A stretch of DNA of 8,778 nt from 630D-37 sp037447295. Lineage in GTDB: Bacteria > Chloroflexota > Anaerolineae > Anaerolineales > Villigracilaceae. The position numbers were made by a program, and so were the translations under genes. The notes beneath the pieces are model-generated. The model made no database searches and had not been told where the DNA came from. It saw nothing but the letters and a program-made list of their open reading frames with translations. Where the stretch lies: assembly GCA_037447295.1 (NCBI GenBank), contig JBBIGZ010000102.1:1-8778 (forward strand). The letters are read 5' to 3'. Shown in pieces: positions 1 to 4,848 of this stretch (positions within the stretch are counted from its first letter, which is position 1; each line of letters opens with the position of its first letter).

Positions 1-153
1 GAGGATACCGATAGCTTGAGGGCTGATCAGCCATTCCCCGTGCGATCCGTAGCCTTGCATCCCGGTGAGCAAGGGCTTGCACGCGTAGAGCAAGCGCCGA
101 GCTCCCCACTCCGATACTCCCAACCGAGCCGCTACATCCTTCACGCTCAGCAT
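1..153 (-). CDS. Helix-turn-helix protein, excisionase/MerR-like N-terminus (partial)
   Basis: The leftward frame starts at ATG 153 and is open through base 1, so only the first 51 residues are inside the window. It begins MLSVKDVAARLGVSEWGARR, which matches the HTH_17/excisionase pattern: a short lead, then 'VKDVAARLGVS' as the first two helices and 'WGARRLL' as the recognition helix. A wing-like stretch with 'GEWLISPQAI' follows, resembling the usual 'W.I..eai' ending of this fold. An in-frame TAA lies three codons upstream of the ATG, so no longer start is possible. No clear Shine-Dalgarno precedes it. Proteins of this kind bind DNA in element excision, plasmid control or transcription; which of these applies cannot be told from the fragment. 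It is not visible in the list of long reading frames because it is short and cut by the window edge. Confidence 0.6.
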   Translation of the reverse strand, partial: MLSVKDVAARLGVSEWGARRLLYACKPLLTGMQGYGSHGEWLISPQAIGIL

Positions 154-776
154 AGCAAGAGCTTAGCAGTCAAAGAGCTGGCCGTCGGGGACGCCTCGGC
201 CGACAGCGGCGGGACTTTGAGCACCCTAGGCGGGGCACTGGCCCCTTCCTTGGCCGTCTTTCCCTCGGCTCGCGGCACGGCTCGAAGCGCTGAGGGAAGA
301 ACGGGAGCGGATCCTGGAGAGCGTCGCCGCAGCGCTGCAAATCCTGCAGCCCATATCGGATTTGACAAGGGAGGTGAAATGTGGTATAAAAGCCCAGCCG
401 CTAACTGCCGAGCCCCCAAAAAGGCAGGGGGATGAGCGGAAACGGCGAAAGCCGCATCCTGTCGTGAGAATGTGCCGGAATCCCGGCTTGGCGGGGGTGC
501 AGGGCCCCCTGCGGGCGATCCGAGGGCGGGTGGGGTTAGCGGAAACGGCCTCTGCGGGCTGCAAGGGAAGCGGTTTTCCGGAGGCACGGTTGCAGAGAGT
601 GAAGACTGCTAAGCGGTATGGAATCTTGATGGCTTGTGATAAAGGCGCGATCGCTTCCTTAAAGTTGAGGCAAGAGCCCGCAGCAAGGGGATTGTGACTC
701 CAGAGGGTTTTCTTTATCATCAACCACTCAAAATATGGAGAGGTGTCAGCTTTTCCTGTTCTTACATCACTTTGAT
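154..776. other. Gene-poor stretch; possible decayed insertion-sequence tail
   Basis: No reading frame here has convincing protein character. A rightward frame from about 248 to 697 reads through a helical Glu/Arg-rich segment (about 285-375) and ends at 695-697 in 'IASLKLRQEPAARGL'. That ending faintly recalls the variable C-terminal tails of IS200/IS605 TnpB proteins, but no TnpB catalytic or zinc-ribbon motif is present. The DNA from about 495 to 600 has several self-complementary segments: GCAGGG/CCCTGC, CTCTGC/GCAGAG and GGAA/TTCC. A folded RNA is therefore possible. None of this is strong enough for a gene call. Confidence 0.25.
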
Positions 777-806
777 TTGACTGGCTTAGCCTTGTGAGGG
801 TATAAT
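777..806 (+). promoter_or_regulatory. Sigma-70 promoter of the RelE-like toxin gene
   Basis: TTGACT (777-782) and TATAAT (801-806) are separated by 18 bp, giving a predicted transcript start near 813. The leader then contains TCCGGA-TT-TCCGGA (847-860), a perfect inverted repeat that could be an operator, and a Shine-Dalgarno AAAGGAGGT at 877-885. Confidence 0.75.
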
Positions 807-888
807 CTGAGCTTGCCTGCATCTGTTGGTCTTTGACAAGTGGTTATCCGGATTTCCGGAAGTTCTCTGGAGACTGAAAGGAGGTCTT

Positions 889-1167
889 CTGAACACCGCT
901 CCCACTTGGAGGTTGGATCTCTCATCCAAGGTTGAGAAGCGGATAATACGAGACCGCCGTATGCTCCGGCAGATCTTAAACGCCATTGCCAAGGTCCTTT
1001 CCAACCCCTACGGCGGGCCGGATGTCGAAGCCCTCAAGGGGTTCGATGATCTGTACCGGGTCCGGATAAATGGCTCGGTACGGATCATCTATCGCGTGAT
1101 CCCTAGTAACCGGGTCGTTTATCTGGAGGATTTTGGCCACCGTGACGAGGTGTACTCTAAGCAGTAG
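889..1167 (+). CDS. RelE/ParE-family toxin, solitary
   Basis: The protein has the RelE/ParE plan: an N-terminal strand 'TWRLDLSSKVEKRI', an Arg-rich helical part, the core 'NPYGGPDVEALKGFDDLYRVRING', then 'VRIIYRVIP' and a final strand '..EDFGHRDEVY'. Family members are mRNA interferases (RelE) or gyrase poisons (ParE); this sequence does not separate the two. Its frame is open from TTG 826, but no ATG lies before the first strand. The only strong Shine-Dalgarno (AAAGGAGGT, 877-885) sits just before CTG 889, so a CTG start giving 92 residues is proposed; TTG 826 (113 residues) is the alternative. No antitoxin gene fits between promoter and toxin, and a terminator follows 30 bp after the stop, so the toxin is transcribed alone. 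A conserved His-Arg near the C-terminus is compatible with an active enzyme, but activity is inferred only. Confidence 0.82.
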   Translation: MNTAPTWRLDLSSKVEKRIIRDRRMLRQILNAIAKVLSNPYGGPDVEALKGFDDLYRVRINGSVRIIYRVIPSNRVVYLEDFGHRDEVYSKQ

Positions 1168-1195
1168 GCCATGAAGGGTTGATAAGGATGCAGGT

Positions 1196-1233
1196 AACCT
1201 CCCTCAGCGATAGACTGGGGGAGGTTTTTGTTT
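1196..1233 (+). terminator. Intrinsic terminator after the toxin gene
   Basis: AACCTCCCTCAG (1196-1207) pairs with CTGGGGGAGGTT (1215-1226): a 12-bp stem with one G-U pair and a 7-nt loop CGATAGA. It is followed by TTTGTTT. It closes the single-gene toxin transcript. Confidence 0.88.
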
Positions 1234-1358
1234 GGGATGCCCTTTACTCTAGCCTGCCAGATTCTCTTAGTCTCATCTATGACCGTGGATCCCAGGGAGG
1301 GGGGCGTTGGCTAGCAGTGTTGTCCACAAAGTCTCAACTTCACTTTACACCATAGAGC

Positions 1359-1387
1359 TTGACACCCTCTGCCCAGAAAGATACAAT
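1359..1387 (+). promoter_or_regulatory. Sigma-70 promoter of the serine recombinase
   Basis: Perfect TTGACA (1359-1364), 17-bp spacer, TACAAT (1382-1387). The predicted transcript start (about 1394) is only about 3 nt before the ATG at 1397, and no Shine-Dalgarno is present, so the mRNA should be leaderless or nearly so. Confidence 0.82.
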
Positions 1388-1396
1388 TAAGTTGAC

Positions 1397-2056
1397 ATGA
1401 CGAGGAAATCCCCCCAAAAGCCAGGGCGTGGAAGGCCAAGGAAAACTAAAGGAGCTCTTAGATGCTTCGGCTATGCTAGGGTCTCTACCGTCAAGCAGGT
1501 GGAGACTCCCGGCGGGATCCAGGCCCAGGTGGAGAAGATCAGGAGATTCTGCGAGCTTCACGGCCACAAGCTGCTTCAGGTCTTCAAAGACGAGGGCGTT
1601 TCAGCTCTAGACGAGCGCCCGGCTTTCAACCAGATGATGAAGGCGATCGCCGTTCATGAGGCAGACGCCGTGATCGTTACCCGCCTTGATAGATTGGGTC
1701 GCTCGGTCTTGGATCTCGTCTCAACGGTGACGGAACTCCAAAGACAGGGATGCCAATTCATCGCGCTTGACCAGAACATCAACACGACCACGACTGAGGG
1801 CAGATTGCTTTTCAATATCCTCTCTGCCTTTGCCGAGTTTGAACGGGAGATCATCAAGGAGCGGATGTTGGCCGGCCGAATGCGAGCCAGAGAGCAAGGA
1901 GTGATGGACCACAGACCAAGGCTGAACATCCCCCTCGATGAGCTGGAGGACTTATACTTCAACCGGAAGCTCTCAGTCACCGCCTGCGCTAAGTACTTCA
2001 GGTGCTCGAGGCAGACCATCTACGAGCGGCTGAAGGAGATCCGGGCTCGGTCTTGA
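1397..2056 (+). CDS. Serine recombinase, resolvase/invertase family, with AT-hook-like N-terminus
   Basis: This 219-residue protein cuts and rejoins DNA through a serine-phosphate link. The catalytic domain starts at 'FGYARVST' (residues 24-31), where Ser30 is the nucleophile and Arg28 the usual partner. 'DERPAFNQMM' (72-81) and 'RLDRLGRS' (96-103) carry further active-site residues. The long E helix, 'LLFNILSAFAEFEREIIKER', precedes a linker and a C-terminal helix-turn-helix, 'LSVTACAKYFRCSRQTIYER'. Length and order fit small resolvases and invertases. On a plasmid the likely job is resolving multimers; transposon resolution or DNA inversion are alternatives. The odd part is an extra basic N-terminus of about 20 residues with 'KPGRGRPRKTKG', a canonical AT-hook core (GRP flanked by Arg/Lys), absent from standard resolvases. 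It has its own near-leaderless promoter. Inverted repeats at 2101-2210 downstream are candidate recombination sites. Confidence 0.94.
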   Translation: MTRKSPQKPGRGRPRKTKGALRCFGYARVSTVKQVETPGGIQAQVEKIRRFCELHGHKLLQVFKDEGVSALDERPAFNQMMKAIAVHEADAVIVTRLDRLGRSVLDLVSTVTELQRQGCQFIALDQNINTTTTEGRLLFNILSAFAEFEREIIKERMLAGRMRAREQGVMDHRPRLNIPLDELEDLYFNRKLSVTACAKYFRCSRQTIYERLKEIRARS

Positions 2057-2100
2057 CACCTCCCCTCCGAGATGGTGAGGAATGGCGCTCGCGCGAGATC

Positions 2101-2210
2101 AGAAATCGCTTTGGGAAGCCGATGAGAGAGCTTCCGAATGCAGGAGCCTCTCCCCGTTTCATGGACAGCTGTCCCTAAATCGCGCAAAAGCCTCATCCCA
2201 AGCGATTTCT
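2101..2210. repeat. Inverted repeat pair downstream of the recombinase
   Basis: AGAAATCGCTTTGGG (2101-2115) is mirrored by CCCAAGCGATTTCT (2197-2210), differing by one A in the run. A related word, GGGCGATTTCC, occurs again at 2291-2301. GCGATTTC or its complement thus occurs three times, about 90-100 bp apart, right after a serine recombinase gene. Resolvase res sites consist of several spaced subsites of this sort, so these are candidate binding sites. That link is inference. Confidence 0.45.
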
Positions 2211-2699
2211 CACACTGATGGGGCTGTGGGTATATGTGTAATGCTATGTGCAACTCGTTCCCCGTATCGGCATGCCCCCGTGGCGGCCCCGGGCGATTTC
2301 CTGCCAAAATTATATCCCCCCTCCCCCCTCTTCACAACTCCCCCTCTCGTGTATCGGCCCATCTGCGTGCTAGAATGTCCAGTCCTCGTGAATGACATCA
2401 CGAGATAGATATGCGTATGTCCATAACGCAGGGGCGGGTACTGCACCTCCCTTGGCTAGGAGGAGGCGCGGGCCCGCCTGAAGGCCAGGGCCACAACCGT
2501 GAGCGAAACCGGTTTCACATTGGACGATCCTCTCAACGAGGTGGGGTGAGCCAGGTGGGGGCGAAACCGGTTTCGTATGCCGGGAGGCTCAGCAGTCGTT
2601 CGTGTAGAATAGGGTGTACCATGGAGCGCCTCTTTTCGTCAGCAGTGATACGTCGAGCCATTCGAACACGGTGCAGACGTTGTGTGTTCGCTGACCAGT
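2211..2699. other. Intergenic stretch without a supported gene
   Basis: Open frames exist on both strands here, but their translations are low in recognisable structure, rich in Pro, Gly, Arg and Cys, and lack ribosome binding sites. Visible structures are CTCGTGA/TCACGAG (2385-2404, 6-nt loop, no T-run) and the two LacI-type palindromes listed separately. The stretch may be the remains of regulatory DNA whose genes have been lost. Confidence 0.5.
2505..2574. promoter_or_regulatory. Two copies of a LacI-type palindromic operator
   Basis: The 12-bp perfect palindrome GAAACCGGTTTC occurs at 2505-2516 and again at 2563-2574, with centres 58 bp apart. Both are preceded by GC, and the second is a 14-bp palindrome (CGAAACCGGTTTCG). 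Palindromes with this central CG and flanking A/T runs are typical operators of LacI/GalR-family repressors. No such repressor and no clear target gene is in the window. Confidence 0.5.
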
Positions 2700-2735
2700 C
2701 TTATGTAACCAAAGGGGAGCATATAGCTACCTAAG
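2700..2735. promoter_or_regulatory. Orphan copy of the 4491-4526 operator
   Basis: CTTATGTAAC (2700-2709), a 16-bp gap and GCTACCTAAG (2726-2735) copy the operator at 4491-4526 with one mismatch per arm and the same gap length. Similarity continues weakly past the right arm through a degraded ribosome binding site (GCGAGAG) to CATA, where the other copy has GGAGGG and CATG. No promoter like the one at 4485 is visible and no gene follows rightward, so this looks like a displaced or decayed regulatory region. Confidence 0.6.
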
Positions 2736-2828
2736 AAGCGAGAGTCATAAGCACAACTTGACTTTTATGGTTTGACCCCTCTTCGGAGTGGGCCCGGAGG
2801 AAGACCTCGACCTGGAGGTCCGCCCTCC

Positions 2829-3281
2829 TCAAGCTGCCAGTAACTCATCCAAGAGCACGACCTCGAGCTCCGTTACTTCCTTCAGCCCCCTATCGTTGGT
2901 GATGAACCCTCCGGCCCCAGCCCGGAGCGCTGCGGCGAGTTGGAGCGCATCGGGGGTGCGAATCCCATACTTGGCCCGCAAGTCAGCGGCCAGCTCCGCT
3001 ACCCCAATGTCCACCTCCCAGATAGAAAGGTTTGGGTAGGTGGTGAGGAGCTCAAGATAATCTCGGGCCACCCCCTCCTCCCCCTCTCGCTTCGGCTTCA
3101 CCAAGATCTCCAATATGGTGATCACCGAGGTCACCCCGCTGTTCCTCCCATTCTCCCAGGCCTCGAAGACCTGCTGGGTGAGCGGGGCATACCGGGGATG
3201 GTCCTCTAGGTGGTAGATGAAGACCACCGTATCCGCCCCGACCCGGCCATGACGGGCGAGGAATTTCTCTATTGCTCCCAC
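2829..3281 (-). CDS. vapC: VapC-like PIN-domain toxin ribonuclease
   Basis: The 150-residue PIN-domain protein has the acidic cluster that binds the metal ions for RNA cleavage: Asp17 (in 'GADTVVFIYHLE'), Glu58 ('ITILEILVKP'), Asp111 ('RTPDALQLA') and Asp130 ('FITNDRGL'). All are intact, so an active toxin is expected. VapC enzymes usually cut tRNA or rRNA; the target here is unknown. The start is GTG 3281, which overlaps the end of vapB by 13 bp and is preceded by AAGGAG about 8 nt upstream, so translation is probably coupled to the antitoxin. Length is somewhat above the 130 residues common for VapC because of a short N-terminal lead before the first catalytic Asp. It ends about 60 bp before the 10-bp repeat at 2761. 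Confidence 0.93.
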   Translation of the reverse strand: MGAIEKFLARHGRVGADTVVFIYHLEDHPRYAPLTQQVFEAWENGRNSGVTSVITILEILVKPKREGEEGVARDYLELLTTYPNLSIWEVDIGVAELAADLRAKYGIRTPDALQLAAALRAGAGGFITNDRGLKEVTELEVVLLDELLAA

Positions 3282-3517
3282 CTCTCCCTCTCCTTTCGCA
3301 CGTATTCAGTTGCGTCGAGCCCTTCCCAGACCTCCTTATGCAGCCCGCGGAGGTGCCGGGCATAGCTCCGCGGCCGGAGGCGCATCACTACCTTCTCGTC
3401 CTCGATCGTGATCAGGAACCGGTCCCCGGGCCGGAGGCCCAGTACCTCCCGGACCTTCTTGGGGATTACGATCTGATACTTGCTACTCACCTTCGCCTTC
3501 TGGATCTGTAGGGCCAT
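3269..3517 (-). CDS. vapB: VapB-like antitoxin, AbrB/SpoVT (swapped-hairpin) family
   Basis: The N-terminal domain 'KAKVSSKYQIVIPKKVREVLGLRPGDRFLI' is a textbook AbrB/MazE-type DNA-binding domain. The C-terminal half ('LRPRSYARHLRGLHKEVWEG...ERERWEQ') is charged and helical, as expected for the part that wraps and inhibits the PIN toxin. The frame is open from ATG 3532, but ATG 3517 is preferred: GGGAGG lies 5 nt before it, while the upstream ATG has no ribosome binding site and contains this one. That gives 82 residues. It precedes and overlaps vapC in the usual antitoxin-first order. The complex probably represses its own promoter (3563-3591). Confidence 0.92.
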   Translation of the reverse strand: MALQIQKAKVSSKYQIVIPKKVREVLGLRPGDRFLITIEDEKVVMRLRPRSYARHLRGLHKEVWEGLDATEYVRKERERWEQ

Positions 3518-3562
3518 CATGCCCTCCCTCATCTCGTTTTACTTTTATGGCTTTCGCTTGGG

Positions 3563-3591
3563 ATTATAGCGGATCACAAAGCAAGGGTCAA
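3563..3591 (-). promoter_or_regulatory. Sigma-70 promoter of vapBC
   Basis: On the minus strand, TTGACC (3591-3586), a 17-bp spacer and a perfect TATAAT (3568-3563). The predicted start is near 3556, giving a leader of about 40 nt that contains one copy of the ACTTTTATGG repeat. Confidence 0.85.
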
Positions 3592-3673
3592 GGTGGTGGA
3601 GGCAGGCGGCGGTCCCCACGGTGGATAAGTTGAACAAGAGATTTTTGCCACCCCGTGCATCATGCGCCAATTA

Positions 3674-3702
3674 TTGACGAGGAGTCAAAAGCGCTCTATA
3701 AT
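3674..3702 (+). promoter_or_regulatory. Sigma-70 promoter of hicB
   Basis: TTGACG (3674-3679), 17-bp spacer, TATAAT (3697-3702). The predicted transcript start is near 3709. The vapBC and hicB promoters are divergent and about 80 bp apart. Confidence 0.85.
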
Positions 3703-3764
3703 GCCAGCAGCTGAAATTATTAATCCACATGAACAAAGTTGCTGCACATCCTCAAGGAGGAGAC

Positions 3765-4007
3765 ATGAAGACCTATATCTTTGAGATCGAGGTGGAACAA
3801 GAAGAGGACGGCCGATGGTCGGCTGTCATCCCGGCTTTGCAAGGATGCGCCACCTGGGGCTACACCAAGGAAGAGGCCATCCGCAGCTTACAGGAGGCAG
3901 CCAAGGCCTATCTGGAAGTCCTCTTAGAACGGAAGAAGATGCTGCCCAAACAGATTCAGGGGAAGGTCACTGTGCTTCCTGACAAAGCTATTGCGGTGAC
4001 CCTATGA
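3765..4007 (+). CDS. hicB: HicB-family antitoxin
   Basis: The 80-residue protein shows the HicB partial RNase H-like fold: 'YIFEIEVEQEEDGRWSAVIP' as the first strands, 'LQGCATWGYTKEEAIRSLQE' with the conserved Gly-Cys turn and first helix, then 'AAKAYLEVLLERKK' and a last strand. It lacks an added C-terminal DNA-binding domain, so it is the short type. HicB binds and blocks the HicA mRNA-cleaving toxin. ATG 3765 is the start because AAGGAGG (3754-3760) lies 4 nt before it; an upstream in-frame ATG at 3729 has no such site. The stop overlaps the next start as ATGA (4004-4007), the usual coupling. Since the HicA partner is damaged, this antitoxin may now be an orphan. Confidence 0.9.
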   Translation: MKTYIFEIEVEQEEDGRWSAVIPALQGCATWGYTKEEAIRSLQEAAKAYLEVLLERKKMLPKQIQGKVTVLPDKAIAVTL

Positions 4008-4201
4008 CCGACCGAGGGCAGCTTGTTCATCGCCTTCGCAACACTCCCGTTCGAGCCCTCATTAAAGAACGGGATGGTTTTTTCTTGAAGCGCAAGACCC
4101 AAAGAGGATCAAAGCCTAGTATGGTAGTAAGTTTCCAACCATTGGTTGATAAAAGAGATGAAGCCGGCAGTATCTTTGTCAACGTCGCGAAAGTTGTGTA
4201 A
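4004..4201 (+). pseudogene. hicA: hicA toxin remnant, 3' end replaced by an insertion sequence
   Basis: The 65-codon frame starts at the ATGA overlap with hicB and contains 'RALIKERDGFFLKRKTQRGSK' and 'MVVSFQP', which match the HicA core (helix, then GF.L.RQ.GSH, then a VV.F strand). The catalytic His that normally follows Gly-Ser is Lys37 here. About nine residues of the central loop are missing, and the usual C-terminal 'P.GTLR.I' helix is absent. The last eight or so codons (from about 4170) coincide with the terminal inverted repeat of an IS256-family element. The toxin is therefore most likely inactive. The family call is moderate because so much is altered. Confidence 0.6.
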
Positions 4202-4343
4202 TTTGAGAAACACCGCTCTGGATCTGTCTGTGCACCTCTAGCAGGCTCATGTCCAGATACCTCCTCAGCGCCCACTCCTCCGTCACTCGTATCCCGACCG
4301 TCGTGGTGAGCACCACCAGGCTCTGTTCGTTGGGGAAGGCGCC
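4168..4343 (-). mobile_element. IS256-family insertion sequence remnant (transposase C-terminus and one end)
   Basis: The leftward frame 4343-4179 reads 'GAFPNEQSLVVLTTTVGIRV' then 'TEEWALRRYLDM', matching the C-terminal signature of IS256/Mutator-type transposases (FPNE.SLLRL, then a strand, then EEW..RRY). Just beyond, on the plus strand, 4170-4205 contains TTTGTCAA and TTGTGTAATTTGA, resembling the terminal repeats of this family. The catalytic DDE part is missing, and sequence right of 4343 is unrelated on this strand, so the copy is a dead fragment. It sits directly on the 3' end of hicA and explains the loss of that gene's tail. Confidence 0.68.
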
Positions 4344-4515
4344 CACCACCAAGGCTCACTCTGCCAAGGAAGCCATCGAAGATCTGATGGCGCTGCGCTG
4401 CTTCTTCGAGCGGGTTCGTTTCCTCGGTGACGTGACGGAGAACTCTCAGGAGAGCTTCCTCGCCCTCAGCAGATCCGGTGCGGCTTGCTTCTTAGGTAAC
4501 TATCTGTTATACTAA
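4344..4515 (+). pseudogene. Unrecognised reading-frame fragment
   Basis: Right of the IS remnant, the rightward frame reads 'AKEAIEDLMALRCFFERVRF' and 'LGDVTENSQESFLALSR' before a stop at 4513-4515. The helical, Glu- and Leu-rich composition looks more like real protein than the surrounding out-of-frame translations. No start codon or ribosome binding site of its own is visible, and the end runs into the promoter-operator of the next gene. I do not recognise the family. It is probably the 3' end of a gene cut by the insertion. Confidence 0.3.
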
Positions 4516-4526
4516 CGTTACCTAAG
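4485..4526 (+). promoter_or_regulatory. Promoter with 10-bp inverted-repeat operator
   Basis: TTGCTT (4485-4490), a 17-bp spacer and TATACT (4508-4513) with an extended -10 TG make a good sigma-70 promoter. Perfect arms CTTAGGTAAC (4491-4500) and GTTACCTAAG (4517-4526) flank the -10 with a 16-bp gap, one in the spacer and one over the transcript start. A dimeric repressor bound to both arms would block the promoter. A degenerate copy lies at 2700-2735. Confidence 0.8.
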
Positions 4527-4537
4527 AAAGGAGGGCC

Positions 4538-4837
4538 ATGCCGCTGCCCCAGCGCCTGCACGCCCAACTGAAGAGGCTCAGCCCCCGCGAGCTCAGGGAA
4601 TTGCAGGCTTCACTCGACCGGCTGATCCGGCAAAAAGAGCAGAGCTCGGCGGAAGGGCGGCTTCCCGAGAAGACGGGAGCCGCCAAGCGGCGCTACACCT
4701 ACCGCAGAGAATACGTCAAGTGCGGTAAGCCCGGCTGCCAGTGCGCTACAAGCCGAGGGCATGGCCCCTACTGGTACGCCTATTGGAAGGAGAACGGAAG
4801 ACTCAAGAAGCGGTACATCGGGAAGAAGAGGCCGTAG
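4538..4837 (+). CDS. Small Cys-rich protein, DUF6788-like
   Basis: This 99-residue protein has a charged helical N-terminal half ('RLSPRELRELQASLDRLIRQ', residues 13-32) and a conserved C-terminal module: 'YREYVKCGKPGCQC'-type residues 55-69 with Cys62, Cys67 and Cys69, then 'GHGPYWYAYWKENGRLKKRYIGKK'-type residues ending in a basic tail. I associate this Cys-x4-Cys-x-Cys plus GHGPYWYxYW pattern with the DUF6788 family of unknown function, often found on mobile elements; that family name is from memory. Cys62, Cys67, Cys69 and His75 could bind a metal. AAAGGAGGG (4527-4535) sets the start. The gene is first in a two-gene operon under the inverted-repeat operator, 11 bp before the next gene. 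Confidence 0.8.
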   Translation: MPLPQRLHAQLKRLSPRELRELQASLDRLIRQKEQSSAEGRLPEKTGAAKRRYTYRREYVKCGKPGCQCATSRGHGPYWYAYWKENGRLKKRYIGKKRP

Positions 4838-4848
4838 GAGGTGATACC

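Larger units (their letters stand above)
2761..3550. repeat. 10-bp direct repeat flanking vapBC
   Basis: ACTTTTATGG occurs at 2761-2770, after the end of vapC, and at 3541-3550, in the vapB leader. They are in the same orientation and 780 bp apart, with further matching bases outside (GAC/TTAC before, TTT nearby after). The copies bracket the toxin-antitoxin cassette closely. They could be a target duplication or a relic of cassette insertion, or chance. Confidence 0.35.

Noticed and set aside
16..435. Rightward 139-codon frame at the left end
   Set aside because: Overlaps the supported leftward helix-turn-helix gene and has low-complexity Ala/Pro/Gly composition with no ribosome binding site.
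226..822. Leftward 198-codon frame
   Set aside because: Composition rich in Ser, Arg, Cys and Pro, no domain pattern, and it runs across the toxin promoter; likely a chance frame.
1319..1327. DnaA box (TTGTCCACA) as a sign of a replication origin
   Set aside because: A single near-match far from the initiator gene, with no cluster or AT-rich unwinding region beside it.
2082..2734. Rightward frames after the recombinase
   Set aside because: No ribosome binding sites, no recognisable domains, and they cross palindromic operator sequences.
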